A stretch of DNA of 55,986 nucleotides from Gammaproteobacteria bacterium (lineage in GTDB: Bacteria > Pseudomonadota > Gammaproteobacteria > Chromatiales > Chromatiaceae). The DNA is taken from the NCBI GenBank assembly GCA_011390365.1, contig JAABSM010000016.1:1-55986 (forward strand). Direction: 5' to 3'. Of the stretch, positions 44,582-52,879 are shown piece by piece (position 1 is the stretch's first letter; each line of letters begins with the position of its first letter). The notes beneath the pieces are model-generated. The model saw only the letters and a list, made by a program, of their open reading frames with translations, was not told the origin of the DNA and did not search any database. The position numbers and the translations under genes are program-made.

Positions 44582-45445
44582 ATGATTTCCGCCACGAAAC
44601 TGCAAGACCATTTCCAGCGCATTCGCGAAAACAAGCTGTTCGAGACCTTCGTGATCCTGGTGATCATACTCTCGGCGCTGGTCATCGGCGTCAAGACCTA
44701 CGATATCGATCCCTTTCTTATGCAGGTATTCGAAGGTCTCGACTACGCCATCACCCTGTTCTTTCTCGCCGAGATCATCATCCGCATGCTCGCCGAGAAG
44801 GACCTCAGGAGCTTCTTCCGCAAGGGCTGGAACCTGTTCGACTTCATCATCGTGGTGGCCAGCCTGGTCCCGGTGGAAGAGAGCGAGATGGCGCTGCTGG
44901 GACGGCTGCTGCGCATCTTCCGGGTGCTGCGCCTGGTCTCCATGGTCCCGGAGCTGCGTATCCTGCTCAACGCCTTGGTCAGCTCCATCCCGCGCATGGG
45001 CTACGTCTCCCTGTTGATGTTCATCATCTTCTACATCTACGCCGCGGTAGGCACCATCTTCTTCCACGGCATCAATGACTATCTATGGGGCAACATCAGC
45101 ATCTCCCTGCTGACCCTGTTTCGGGTGGCCACCTTCGAGGACTGGACCGATGTGATGTACGAGACCATGGAGGTCTACCCCTTGAGCTGGATCTATTACC
45201 TCTCCTTCATCTTCATCGCCGCCTTCGTCTTTCTCAACATGATGATCGGCATCGTGCTCGAAACCCTGCAAAAGGAGCATGAAAAGTTCGACCGCGAAAA
45301 TGACCAGGGCGAAGCGGGCGAGATCCACTGGCTGCGCCTGCACGCGGAGGTAATGGAGCAGCGCCTGGAGCGCATGGAGCAGATGCTGGAGCAGCTCACC
45401 GATGCGAAAGACGGGACGCCCGCCAGGCGCGACCCTCCACCCTGA
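44582..45445 (+). CDS. Single-domain voltage-gated cation channel (bacterial NaV/CaV type)
   Basis: A 287-residue ion-transport protein with S1-S6. The S4 voltage sensor has regularly spaced arginines (RLLRIFRVLRLVSMVPELR), the pore turret follows, and S6 is AFVFLNMMIGIVLETLQ. The selectivity filter is T184-F-E-D-W-T-D190. NaChBac/NavAb-type filters read TLESW, whereas engineered CavAb reads TLDDWSD, so the two extra aspartates here predict calcium permeability. The C-terminus is a coiled coil (MEQRLERMEQMLEQL) expected to assemble the tetramer. It is monocistronic and divergent from the yhcC-like gene. A role in membrane excitability or calcium entry is inference. Confidence 0.9.
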   Translation: MISATKLQDHFQRIRENKLFETFVILVIILSALVIGVKTYDIDPFLMQVFEGLDYAITLFFLAEIIIRMLAEKDLRSFFRKGWNLFDFIIVVASLVPVEESEMALLGRLLRIFRVLRLVSMVPELRILLNALVSSIPRMGYVSLLMFIIFYIYAAVGTIFFHGINDYLWGNISISLLTLFRVATFEDWTDVMYETMEVYPLSWIYYLSFIFIAAFVFLNMMIGIVLETLQKEHEKFDRENDQGEAGEIHWLRLHAEVMEQRLERMEQMLEQLTDAKDGTPARRDPPP

Positions 45446-45608
45446 AGTACCGCTGCAATAGCTACGGCGCCTGTTTGGCGTACACCCCTGGTGCTGTACG
45501 ATCGCCTTTCACGCGCCAAGGCGCATACAATGTCATTCAGTCAACGGCACACCAGGATCCCGCCGCTGATGCGCCGCCCTCCGGAGCAGGCCGGAAATCC
45601 TCTAACCG

Positions 45609-45667
45609 GCATAGGATGTGCCGAGTAAAAAGCCTTGTCGCTCGGTCGCCGGCACATCCTTCTATGC
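45609..45667. repeat. Imperfect hairpin in the 630-base gap after the channel gene
   Basis: GCATAGGATGTGCCGAG and CTCGG...CGGCACATCCTTCTATGC form two stacked stems with bulges. No T-run follows. The 45446-46075 gap has no credible gene; it holds this hairpin, one copy of the 76-bp repeat and CACGGAG-type repeats. Confidence 0.5.
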
Positions 45668-45707
45668 GAAACCCAAAACGCTCGGCGTACCCACGAAATG
45701 AGGCGCA

Positions 45708-45783
45708 TCATTCCCGGAAAGTGCCACGATGGCTTATCTCAATGACATTGAAAGCGTGTACGCCGTCCCCGAACCGGGTCGAA
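45708..45783 (-). repeat. 76-bp dispersed repeat, copy B
   Basis: The reverse complement of this segment matches copy A (17786-17861) at 66 of 76 positions, including the uninterrupted CTTTCAATGTCAT and AAGCCATCGTGGCA blocks. No gene covers either copy. Confidence 0.8.
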
Positions 45784-45817
45784 ATATCCGTTTCTTTGAG
45801 TCCAACACGATCCGGTG

Positions 45818-45950
45818 ACCACGGAGACACGGAGCACACAGGGGCTTTTCAGTGCATTACGCATGCACTTGCCAGCACCACGTAGGTGAGCGCAGGGGCG
45901 TATCCAACCCCCTGAAGCCCCCGCGATCTCTGCGCCTCCGCGGCGACGAA
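45818..45950. repeat. CACGGAG / CTCCGCGG dispersed repeats
   Basis: ACCACGGAGACACGGAGCAC opens this stretch and CTCTGCGCCTCCGCGGCGAC closes it, an inverted pair of the widespread intergenic type also seen at 24361. A 95-codon minus-strand frame here is repeat translation. Confidence 0.5.
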
Positions 45951-46075
45951 AGCATAATTCCGGTTCACCCGAAAACAGGCCCGGAGATTCCCTGCACGCA
46001 CACGTTGCTGAAGCCGTGACCACAAAGCGGTAGAATGCGCCCCCGGTTCACGTCAACCCAAGGAAGTCGTCCGCC

Positions 46076-46765
46076 ATGGAAAAGAAGATCGCCCTCGGTG
46101 TCCTGCTCTTCACCTTCATCGCCATCGCCATCGCCATTCTCGCCCCGGGGGCGCGCAAGACAACCGGAGACCTCAAGCTGCCCTGGCTGATCGAGGTCCA
46201 GCCCTCCGGGGCCACCCGGGTATTCGGCCTGACCCTAAGCGAAAGCACCATCGGCGACGCCCGCACCCTGTTCGAGGAAGAGGGCAAGGTCAGCCTGTTC
46301 AAGAGCCCCGAGGGGGACTACTCGCTGGAGGCCTATTTCGAAAAGATCTTCCTCAATGGACTGCGCGGCGACTTCGTCTTTCTTATCCGCGCCGACCAGG
46401 GGCTGCTGCAAGACCTCTACGAAGGGGGCGCGCGCATCAGCCAGCTCGGCAGCGGCACCAGCCGCGTCGAACTCGGCGATGCCGACCTGGCGCGGATCCA
46501 CCGCCTCCCGATCGAGCTGATCACCTACATCCCGATGGCGAATCTGGATGAAAAGCTGATCCAGGATCGTTTCGGCGCACCGGCGGAGAAGGTCGGCGAA
46601 GAGGGTGGCGTCATCCACTGGCTCTACCCGGACAAGGGCCTGGATGTGGCCTACAACCCGGAGGCCAAGGAGGTGCTGCAATACATCCACCCCTCCCAGT
46701 TCGAGCGCATCGTCACCCCCCTGCGGGACGACCGCGAGCATATTCCGGGCCAGCGCTCTCTCTAA
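46076..46765 (+). CDS. Signal-anchored periplasmic protein of unknown function
   Basis: A 229-residue protein with an N-terminal anchor (IALGVLLFTFIAIAIAILAPG) and a soluble periplasmic domain. Conserved-looking segments are FGLTLSESTIGDARTLF (shown in part) and DRFGAPAEKVGEEGGVIHWLYPDKGLDV; the latter recalls small lipoproteins of the BamE/SmpA type. No catalytic motif is evident, and I do not recognise a named family. AAGGAAG precedes the ATG. Its last 53 nt overlap the 3' end of the convergent TIGR04282 gene, an unusually long tail-to-tail overlap. Reading-frame statistics favour a real gene. Confidence 0.78.
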   Translation: MEKKIALGVLLFTFIAIAIAILAPGARKTTGDLKLPWLIEVQPSGATRVFGLTLSESTIGDARTLFEEEGKVSLFKSPEGDYSLEAYFEKIFLNGLRGDFVFLIRADQGLLQDLYEGGARISQLGSGTSRVELGDADLARIHRLPIELITYIPMANLDEKLIQDRFGAPAEKVGEEGGVIHWLYPDKGLDVAYNPEAKEVLQYIHPSQFERIVTPLRDDREHIPGQRSL

Positions 46766-47375
46766 GGCGTTGATAGCGCCTGAGGTCGTCGCCGTCGTCC
46801 AGGTCCCAGGCCAGCGGCAACTCCTTCCAGCCAAGCCCCTGTTGCCGCAGGCGTCGGCGGGTCTCCTCGGCGACCCCGGGCGTACTCCAGGCCACCCCTT
46901 CGAACAGACGCGGGTCGGGCCGATTCAGGCCGATCAACCAGTAGCCGCCGTCCTCCACCGGCCCCAGCACCGCATCCGTCGCCCCCTCCAAAGCGAGGAT
47001 GGCATCCGCGACCGCAGCGCTCTCCATCGCCGGCACATCGCAACCCAACAGGATCTTCGCCCGCCCGCCGCGCCTTGTCGCATCCTGCAAGGCATGATGC
47101 ATGCGCGCGCCAAGGTCGCCGTCACACTGACGATGGAGCGTAAGCGGGTCACCTCGGGATAGTTCGGCGAAGAGGGGGTGGCGGCGGTCGGGGGCGCACC
47201 ACAGCTCGATCGGCGCGAGCCGGGCGGCGGCAATGCGCCTGACGGTGCGATGGATCAACTCCGCCGCCAACGCCGCCGTCCCCTGCTCCCCCAGATGAGG
47301 GATCAGGCGCGTCTTTGCATAGCCCGCGAGCGGGGCCTTGGCGAAGATCAGGATTCGGGCGTCGGGGAAGCGCAA
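46713..47375 (-). CDS. TIGR04282-family glycosyltransferase (arsenosugar-associated, DUF2064)
   Basis: A 220-residue nucleotidyl/glycosyltransferase-fold protein. Motifs are ILIFAKAPLAGYAKTRLIPHLG (K-x-P-x-x-G-x-x-KTRL), LGCDVPAM and VEDGGYWLIGL. I infer a TTG start at 47375 that overlaps the upstream gene's end by 28 nt; no ATG or GTG fits. It is the third gene of arsS / TIGR04283 / TIGR04282, a set repeatedly linked to arsenosugar biosynthesis by family naming. Which sugar it transfers is not known. The 3' end overlaps the opposite-strand gene by 53 nt. Confidence 0.85.
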   Translation of the reverse strand: MRFPDARILIFAKAPLAGYAKTRLIPHLGEQGTAALAAELIHRTVRRIAAARLAPIELWCAPDRRHPLFAELSRGDPLTLHRQCDGDLGARMHHALQDATRRGGRAKILLGCDVPAMESAAVADAILALEGATDAVLGPVEDGGYWLIGLNRPDPRLFEGVAWSTPGVAEETRRRLRQQGLGWKELPLAWDLDDGDDLRRYQRLRESAGPEYARGRPAGG

Positions 47376-48064
47376 TCGCGATAACTCGCCGCCAGCCGTC
47401 GCGGATCGACCCGCAACCAGAACGCGAGGCGCAGGCCCCACATCAGCAACAGGGTGCGGAGCACGCCGTTGCGCTCCCAACGCCGCCCGGAGGTACCAAG
47501 GCGAAGCTTCAGACAACAGGGGCGAGAGAGGCGGCGTAGCCTGTCGCTCATCGCCACGTCTTCCATCAGCGGCAGATCCGGAAAACCGCCTACCTGAAAG
47601 AAGCCGTGGCGGCGGATGAAGATACCCTGATCGCCGGTGGCGATGCCGGTCCAGCGGGAACGGCGGTTCATCAGCCCCGCCACCAACCTCAGCAGCGGGT
47701 GACGGCCCTGGATGTCGACATCGAAGCGCCCCCAGCAGTAATCCCGCAGCGTCAGCGCCTCCCGCACCGCGTCGGCGCCGTTCCCGGGGAGTCTGGTGTC
47801 GGCATGGATGAACCACAGGATATCCCCGCTCGCCACCTTCGCCCCTTCGTTCATCTGATGGGCGCGCCCGCGTTCGGTGGCGAGCAGTCGGTCCACCAGC
47901 GGCAACGCCTTTTCCCGGGTATCGTCATCACTGCCCCCGTCCACCAGGATGATCTCATCGCCCTGCCTTCTCAACGGCTGCAAAGATTGCAGCAACCTCT
48001 CAATCACCGCCCCCTCGTTCAACGTCGGGATAATGACGGACAATCGATCCTTGCTTTCATTCAC
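47348..48064 (-). CDS. TIGR04283-family glycosyltransferase (arsenosugar-associated)
   Basis: A 238-residue GT-2 family enzyme. It has SVIIPTLNEGAVIERLL at the N-terminus, DEIILVDGGSDDDT with the nucleotide-binding aspartates, WFIHADTRLP (DxD-like) and GDQGIFIRRHGFFQVGGFP. A GTG start at 48064 overlaps the arsS stop as GTGA, and the longer frame is arsS read out of frame. The C-terminal hydrophobic LLLMWGLRLAFWL suggests membrane association. It is the middle gene of the arsenosugar-type operon. Confidence 0.9.
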   Translation of the reverse strand: MNESKDRLSVIIPTLNEGAVIERLLQSLQPLRRQGDEIILVDGGSDDDTREKALPLVDRLLATERGRAHQMNEGAKVASGDILWFIHADTRLPGNGADAVREALTLRDYCWGRFDVDIQGRHPLLRLVAGLMNRRSRWTGIATGDQGIFIRRHGFFQVGGFPDLPLMEDVAMSDRLRRLSRPCCLKLRLGTSGRRWERNGVLRTLLLMWGLRLAFWLRVDPRRLAASYRDCASPTPES

Positions 48065-49023
48065 TCTTTCAGTGCTCCTCCGCAACTGCTGCCCTGCCCC
48101 GCCGTGCAGCCGTAACAATGTTCGGCCACGCGAATCGGCCCGCCCTTCGCCTCCCGCTCCAGCAAATCCCGGAGGTGAGGACGCTTTCGGTCCGCCAATC
48201 GGACCGGCAGATCCAGCATTTGGTTGAAATCGCAATCGTACAGATAACCGCGCCAGTCGACGCTGAGCATGCCGCGGCACATCACCGTCTCCAGGTTCCC
48301 CGGATCATGGGCGCCGCGCAGAAGATCCAGGTAGCCATGCAATTCGCCGCGGGAGAGAAGCGTGCTGCCAAATCGCTTGATCGGCATGTTGGCGATGGTC
48401 AGCAGGCGCGAAAAGCGCACCCCGTATCGCCCCTCCAGCTCCCGTTTATAGTCGTTTTCCAGCGGGCCCTGGGGCGGCGGCAGTTGCGGACCGGTCGGAT
48501 TGTAGACCAAATCCAGCGGCAATCCCCCCTCGCCGCCATAGCCAACCGCGTTGAGTTTGCGCAGACCGGCGATACTCTCTTCGAAGACCCCCTTGCCGCG
48601 CTGACCGTCCACGTTCTCCTCCAGGTAGCAGGGCAACGACGCCACCACATGCACCCGATGGGCGGCGAGAAAGTCGCCGAGCCCCTGCTGCCCCGGTTCG
48701 CCCAGGATGCTCAGATTGCAGCGGTCGATCACCGTCACGCCGAGCCCGACCGCCCGCTCGACGAGATCGCGAAAGCCGGGATTGAGCTCCGGCGCGCCGC
48801 CGGTCAGATCCAGGGTGTCGCACCCGGTGTGCGCCAGCACCCCCAGCAGCAGCTCGCGGGTCGCGGCATCCATCTCCTCGCTACGCTCCGGCCCCGCCGC
48901 CACATGGCAGTGCAGGCAGCGCTGATTGCAACGGTAACCAAGATTGACCTGAAGCGTCGCCAGCGCGGTACGCGAAATGGCGGGAAAATCGGTGGGCAAG
49001 AGATAGGCGGAGGTATCAAGCAC
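48061..49023 (-). CDS. arsS: ArsS-type radical SAM protein (arsenosugar biosynthesis)
   Basis: A 320-residue radical SAM enzyme. The [4Fe-4S]-AdoMet motif is C32-x3-C36-x2-C39 (CNQRCLHCHVAAGPERSE), followed by LDLTGGAPELNPGFR. The C-terminal cysteines HCYGCTAGQGSSCGG form the auxiliary cluster typical of this group. ArsS is proposed to add a 5'-deoxyadenosyl group to dimethylarsinous acid. An arsM methyltransferase, expected upstream in the pathway, is not in this window. It heads a coupled three-gene operon, divergent from tRNA-Ala. The start MLDTSAYLLP fits. Confidence 0.92.
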   Translation of the reverse strand: MLDTSAYLLPTDFPAISRTALATLQVNLGYRCNQRCLHCHVAAGPERSEEMDAATRELLLGVLAHTGCDTLDLTGGAPELNPGFRDLVERAVGLGVTVIDRCNLSILGEPGQQGLGDFLAAHRVHVVASLPCYLEENVDGQRGKGVFEESIAGLRKLNAVGYGGEGGLPLDLVYNPTGPQLPPPQGPLENDYKRELEGRYGVRFSRLLTIANMPIKRFGSTLLSRGELHGYLDLLRGAHDPGNLETVMCRGMLSVDWRGYLYDCDFNQMLDLPVRLADRKRPHLRDLLEREAKGGPIRVAEHCYGCTAGQGSSCGGALKE

Positions 49024-49085
49024 GAGAGGTACGCAAGGGCTAACAACAGCTACGGTTATACCCGAGAATGGGACTCACGGCAATA

Positions 49086-49116
49086 TTGACTTGCAACCGG
49101 CTTGCGGTGCTATAAT
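49086..49116 (+). promoter_or_regulatory. Promoter of tRNA-Ala
   Basis: TTGACT and TATAAT lie 19 bp apart, and the -10 element is extended (TGCTATAAT). It is about 75 bp upstream of the mature tRNA 5' end. Confidence 0.75.
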
Positions 49117-49190
49117 GCGCCGCTCGCTTGGCACGGGAACAAATCCCGCCGATGCGACAACCAGGGGCCAAGGCCCCGCCGCAAGACCAT

Positions 49191-49266
<76 letters not shown>

Positions 49267-49545
49267 ATTCGGTCAGGGGGTTACCAGCGCCCTGCAACAC
49301 CTCCAAAACTCCAACGTGAACAGATCGTGACTCGTCGCCGAGCCGCTCCACCCCACTCCGGACGTTTCACCGATCCGCCGGCCATCAGTGTAAAAAAATA
49401 CCCATTGGCTTGCAGATCCACCCGCTCTCGAAACGGCGGAGGACGTCGCTCCAGGCGGTAATGCTCAAGTGCCACGGGCTTCGGCAATCCCTTAATAATC
49501 CCCATCGTCTCCAGACTCACGGTGATGACTCGTTGGAATTCGCCG

Positions 49546-52500
49546 CTAACCACCACCCGCCCACCCATCCGCCAACAGCGCCGCCTGCTTCAACACCGTC
49601 TCCGTAGCCGTGACCTGCTTGTCCGGCGGATAGCCGTATTTCCGCAAGATTCTTTTTACCATCACCTTCATCCGTGAGCGAACCGTCTCCTTCACCGTCC
49701 AGTCGATGGTGGCGTTCTTTTTGACGATCGCCACCAGGTCGCGGGCGATGTGGCGCAGGATCTCGTCGCCGAGGATCGCCACGGCGCTGTCGTTGACCTC
49801 CAGGGCGTCGTAGAAGGCGAGTTCGTCGTCGGTGAGGCCGAGGTTCTCCCCGCGGCGGTCGGCCTCGCGGATCTCCCTGGCCATGTCGATCAGCTCCTGG
49901 ATGACCTCGGAGGCGGAGAGGAGGTTGTTCTGGTAGCGGTTGATCGCGCCCTCCAGCATCTCGGAGAGGGCCTTGCTCTGGACCATGTTCTTGCGGGAGC
50001 GGGAGCGGATTTCATCGCTGAGGATCTTCTTCAAAAGCTCCAGGGCGAGGTTCTTGTGAGGCATGCCCTTGACCTCGGCCATGAACTCGTCGGAAAGGAT
50101 GGAGATGTCCGGCTTCTTGATGCCGGCGGCGTCAAAGATGTCCACCACCTGTTCGGAGACCACCGCCTCGTCGATGAGTTGGCGGATGGCGGTATCGATC
50201 TCCTCCCGGCTCTTGCCCTGGCCGCGCTCGAACTTGGCCAGTCGGGCCTTTACCGCCTGGAAGAAGGAGAGCTCGTCCTTGATGGCCATGGCGCGTTCAT
50301 CCGGGGCTGCCAGGGCGAAGGCCTTGGCGAGCAGGCCGACCTGCTTGGTGAAACGCTCCTTGCCATCTTCCAGGCCCAGGATGAACTCTTCGGCCTCCAG
50401 AATAATGCTGAGCCTGGCCCCGGTGTCGGCGCTAACGGTCATGGAGTGATGCACCACCCCGGGAAATGAATCAGCCCAAGGAGTGGCAGTCCTTTGAGGA
50501 CTGCCACTCCTCGGTAGATTCACAGTAAAGTAGCGGCGGTAGTCGAAACCCGCCAGCATCTGATCCACCACCTCGAACTTCTCCATCACGGCGGCGACGG
50601 CCTCGTCCATATCAAGGGTCGGCGTGCCTTGCCCCCCGCTCGCGGTGTAGGTGGAGAGCGCCCGCTTGAGGTCCGAGGCGATGCCGATGTAGTCCACCAC
50701 CAGACCGCCGGGCTTGTCCTTGTAGACCCGGTTCACCCGGGCGATGGCCTGCATCAGGTTGTGGCCCTTCATGGGCTTGTCCACGTAGAGCGTGCAAAGG
50801 CTGGGGGCATCGAAGCCGGTGAGCCACATATCGCGCACGATCACCAGCTTGAGGGGGTCGTCGGGGTTCTTCAGGCGGTCGCCAATCGCCTTGCGGGCCT
50901 CCTTGGTGCGGATATGGGGCTGCATGGGCGGTGGGTCGGCGCTGGAACCAGTCATGATGACCTTGATCACCCCCTTGTCGTCATCCTTGTGATGCCAATC
51001 GGGGCGAATTTTGACGATCGCATCGTAAAGCAATACGCAAATCCTCCGGCTCATGGAGACGATCATCGCCTTGCCTTCGAAGATCTCCCGGCGGGTCTCG
51101 AAGTGGGCCACCAGATCTTGCGCTACGTTGGCGACCCGCTCCGGGTGGCCGACGATGGCTTCAACGCGGGTCCATTTGGCCTTCAACGCCTCTTCGGTAT
51201 CGACCTCATAGACCCCGCCCTCTTCCATGATGGCATCGAAATCCTCATCAAGCGTCTCCTTGTACTCGTCCTTGATCTTGACCTTGGCCAATCGACTTTC
51301 GTAGTAGATGCGCACCGTTGCGCCGTCTTCCACCGCCTGCTCGATGTCGTAGATGTCCACATAGTCGCCGAACACCGCCGGGGTGTTCTTGTCGTCCAGC
51401 TCCACCGGGGTCCCGGTAAAGCCGATGAAGGTGGCGTTGGGCAATGCGTCGCGCAGGTACTTGGCGAAGCCGTAGGCGGTCTTCTTGCCCACTATCTTGC
51501 CATCGGCGTCCTTGATGTCCACCTCGCGGGCCTTGAAACCGTACTGGCTGCGGTGGGCCTCGTCGGCGATGACGACGATATTGCGCCGGTCCGAGAGCAG
51601 CGGGTAGAGCGCCTCGCCCTCTCTGGGGGAGAACTTCTGCAGGGTGGTGAAGACGATCCCACCCGAGGCCACGTTGAGCTTGTTGCGCAGGTCTTCGCGC
51701 CCCTCGGCCTGAACCGGCTCCTGGCGGAGTAGCTGGCGGCTGGCGGCGAAGGTATCGAAGAGCTGGTCATCCAGGTCGTTGCGATCGGTGAGCACCACGA
51801 TGGTCGGGTTATCCAGGGCCAGCACCAGCTTGCCGGAGTAGAAGACCATGGAGAGGGACTTGCCGCTGCCCTGGGTGTGCCACACCACCCCGCCCTTGCG
51901 GCTGCCATCCGTGCCAGTGGCCTGGATGGTGGATTCCACCGCCTTTCGCACGGCGTAGAACTGGTGGTAGGCCGCCACCTTCTTCACCGTCTCCACCGTA
52001 ATCAACCCGGTCTTGGCATCTTCCCGGCTCTCTTTCTCAAACACGGTGAAGTGACGGATCAACTCCAACAGGGTCGCCGGCCCCAGCGCGCCCTGAATCA
52101 GGGTCTGCAACTCCGGCTCCTTTATCGCGGATATCGCCCTCACCCCAAACCCCTCTCCCTCGGGGAGAGGGGCTTTTTCTCCCTCTCCCTGCGGGAGAGG
52201 GCCGGGGTGAGGGCTTTTCCAGGTCATGAAGCGGGAGAAACCGGCGGAGAGCGAGCCCATGCGCGCCTCCAGCCCATCAGAGGCCACCAGCAGGCCGTTG
52301 TAGGTAAACAGGCTCGGGATCGCCGACTTGTAGTTCCGCAACTGGGTGAAGGCGGACTTGAGGGTGGCGTTCTCGTTGGCGGCGTTCTTGAGCTCAATCA
52401 CCACCAGCGGCAGGCCGTTGATGAAGAGGATCAGGTCCGGGCGCTTGTTGACGTGATCCTCAATGATGGTGAATTGATTCACCACCAGGCAGTCGTTGGC

Positions 52501-52866
52501 CTCCGGGTTCGCGAAGTCCACCAGCCAGACCTTGTCCCCCTTGGTCCGCCCCTCATACTGATACTCCACCTCCACCCCTTCCGTCAGCAACCGGTGGAAG
52601 GCCTCGTTGGAGGCGAGCAACTCCGGGGCGTGGGCGTTGAGCACCTCCTTGATCGCCTGTTCCTGGGCGTCCATGGGCACGGTCGGATTGATGCGGGCAA
52701 TGGCGGAGCGTAGGCGATCCGCCAGGATGACGTCGGCGTAGCTGGCGCGCTCGGGGGCCTCGCCATCCGGGGCGAGATCGGGACCGTGGATGTACTGGTA
52801 GCCCTGGGCCTCCAGATGTTGGATGGCGTAGCGCTCAATGGCGTTTTCGTTGAGTTTGTCGTCCAT
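49546..52866 (-). CDS. hsdR: Type I restriction endonuclease subunit R, with two in-frame repeat insertions
   Basis: A 1106-residue motor and nuclease subunit. The nuclease domain has RPDLILFINGLPLVVIELKN (D...ExK), the SF2 helicase has HTQGSGKSLSM (Walker A), VIADEAHRSQ (DEAH), GFTGTP and RVNRVYKDKPGG, and a long helical C-terminus follows. The ATG after AAAGGAG is chosen over a GTG 9 nt upstream. Residues about 217-243 (PHPGPLPQGEGEKAPLPEGEG) are translated from a GC-rich hairpin repeat, and residues about 781-812 (RSGSPQRTATPWADSFPG core) from the 98-bp palindromic element. Both keep the frame open and fall in linker-like positions, so the protein may still work. hsdM is not in the window; hsdS is at its right edge. 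Confidence 0.93.
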   Translation of the reverse strand: MDDKLNENAIERYAIQHLEAQGYQYIHGPDLAPDGEAPERASYADVILADRLRSAIARINPTVPMDAQEQAIKEVLNAHAPELLASNEAFHRLLTEGVEVEYQYEGRTKGDKVWLVDFANPEANDCLVVNQFTIIEDHVNKRPDLILFINGLPLVVIELKNAANENATLKSAFTQLRNYKSAIPSLFTYNGLLVASDGLEARMGSLSAGFSRFMTWKSPHPGPLPQGEGEKAPLPEGEGFGVRAISAIKEPELQTLIQGALGPATLLELIRHFTVFEKESREDAKTGLITVETVKKVAAYHQFYAVRKAVESTIQATGTDGSRKGGVVWHTQGSGKSLSMVFYSGKLVLALDNPTIVVLTDRNDLDDQLFDTFAASRQLLRQEPVQAEGREDLRNKLNVASGGIVFTTLQKFSPREGEALYPLLSDRRNIVVIADEAHRSQYGFKAREVDIKDADGKIVGKKTAYGFAKYLRDALPNATFIGFTGTPVELDDKNTPAVFGDYVDIYDIEQAVEDGATVRIYYESRLAKVKIKDEYKETLDEDFDAIMEEGGVYEVDTEEALKAKWTRVEAIVGHPERVANVAQDLVAHFETRREIFEGKAMIVSMSRRICVLLYDAIVKIRPDWHHKDDDKGVIKVIMTGSSADPPPMQPHIRTKEARKAIGDRLKNPDDPLKLVIVRDMWLTGFDAPSLCTLYVDKPMKGHNLMQAIARVNRVYKDKPGGLVVDYIGIASDLKRALSTYTASGGQGTPTLDMDEAVAAVMEKFEVVDQMLAGFDYRRYFTVNLPRSGSPQRTATPWADSFPGVVHHSMTVSADTGARLSIILEAEEFILGLEDGKERFTKQVGLLAKAFALAAPDERAMAIKDELSFFQAVKARLAKFERGQGKSREEIDTAIRQLIDEAVVSEQVVDIFDAAGIKKPDISILSDEFMAEVKGMPHKNLALELLKKILSDEIRSRSRKNMVQSKALSEMLEGAINRYQNNLLSASEVIQELIDMAREIREADRRGENLGLTDDELAFYDALEVNDSAVAILGDEILRHIARDLVAIVKKNATIDWTVKETVRSRMKVMVKRILRKYGYPPDKQVTATETVLKQAALLADGWAGGG
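50431..50528. repeat. 98-bp palindromic dispersed repeat, copy 2 (inside hsdR)
   Basis: This copy is identical over 98 nt to the one at 2970-3067, in the same plus-strand orientation. Its 15-bp stem is at 50479-50493 / 50497-50511. It adds 32 codons to hsdR without a stop or frameshift, between GFDYRRYF and SADTGARLS. Confidence 0.93.
52136..52217. repeat. Double CCCTCACCCC-family repeat inside hsdR
   Basis: Two hairpin units (CCCCTCTCCC / GGGAGAGGGG and CCCTCTCCC / GGGAGAGGG) lie head to head and are bounded by CCCTCACCCC and GGGGTGAGGG. They are read in frame within hsdR. Confidence 0.88.
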
Positions 52867-52879
52867 TCCCCCCACTCCT

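Noticed and set aside
45475-45885. 136-codon plus-strand frame in the 630-base gap
   Set aside because: It is built from dispersed repeats and lacks a start signal.
49281-49568. 95-codon minus-strand frame after hsdR
   Set aside because: No ribosome binding site, a biased R/G composition and no recognisable motif; probably not a gene.
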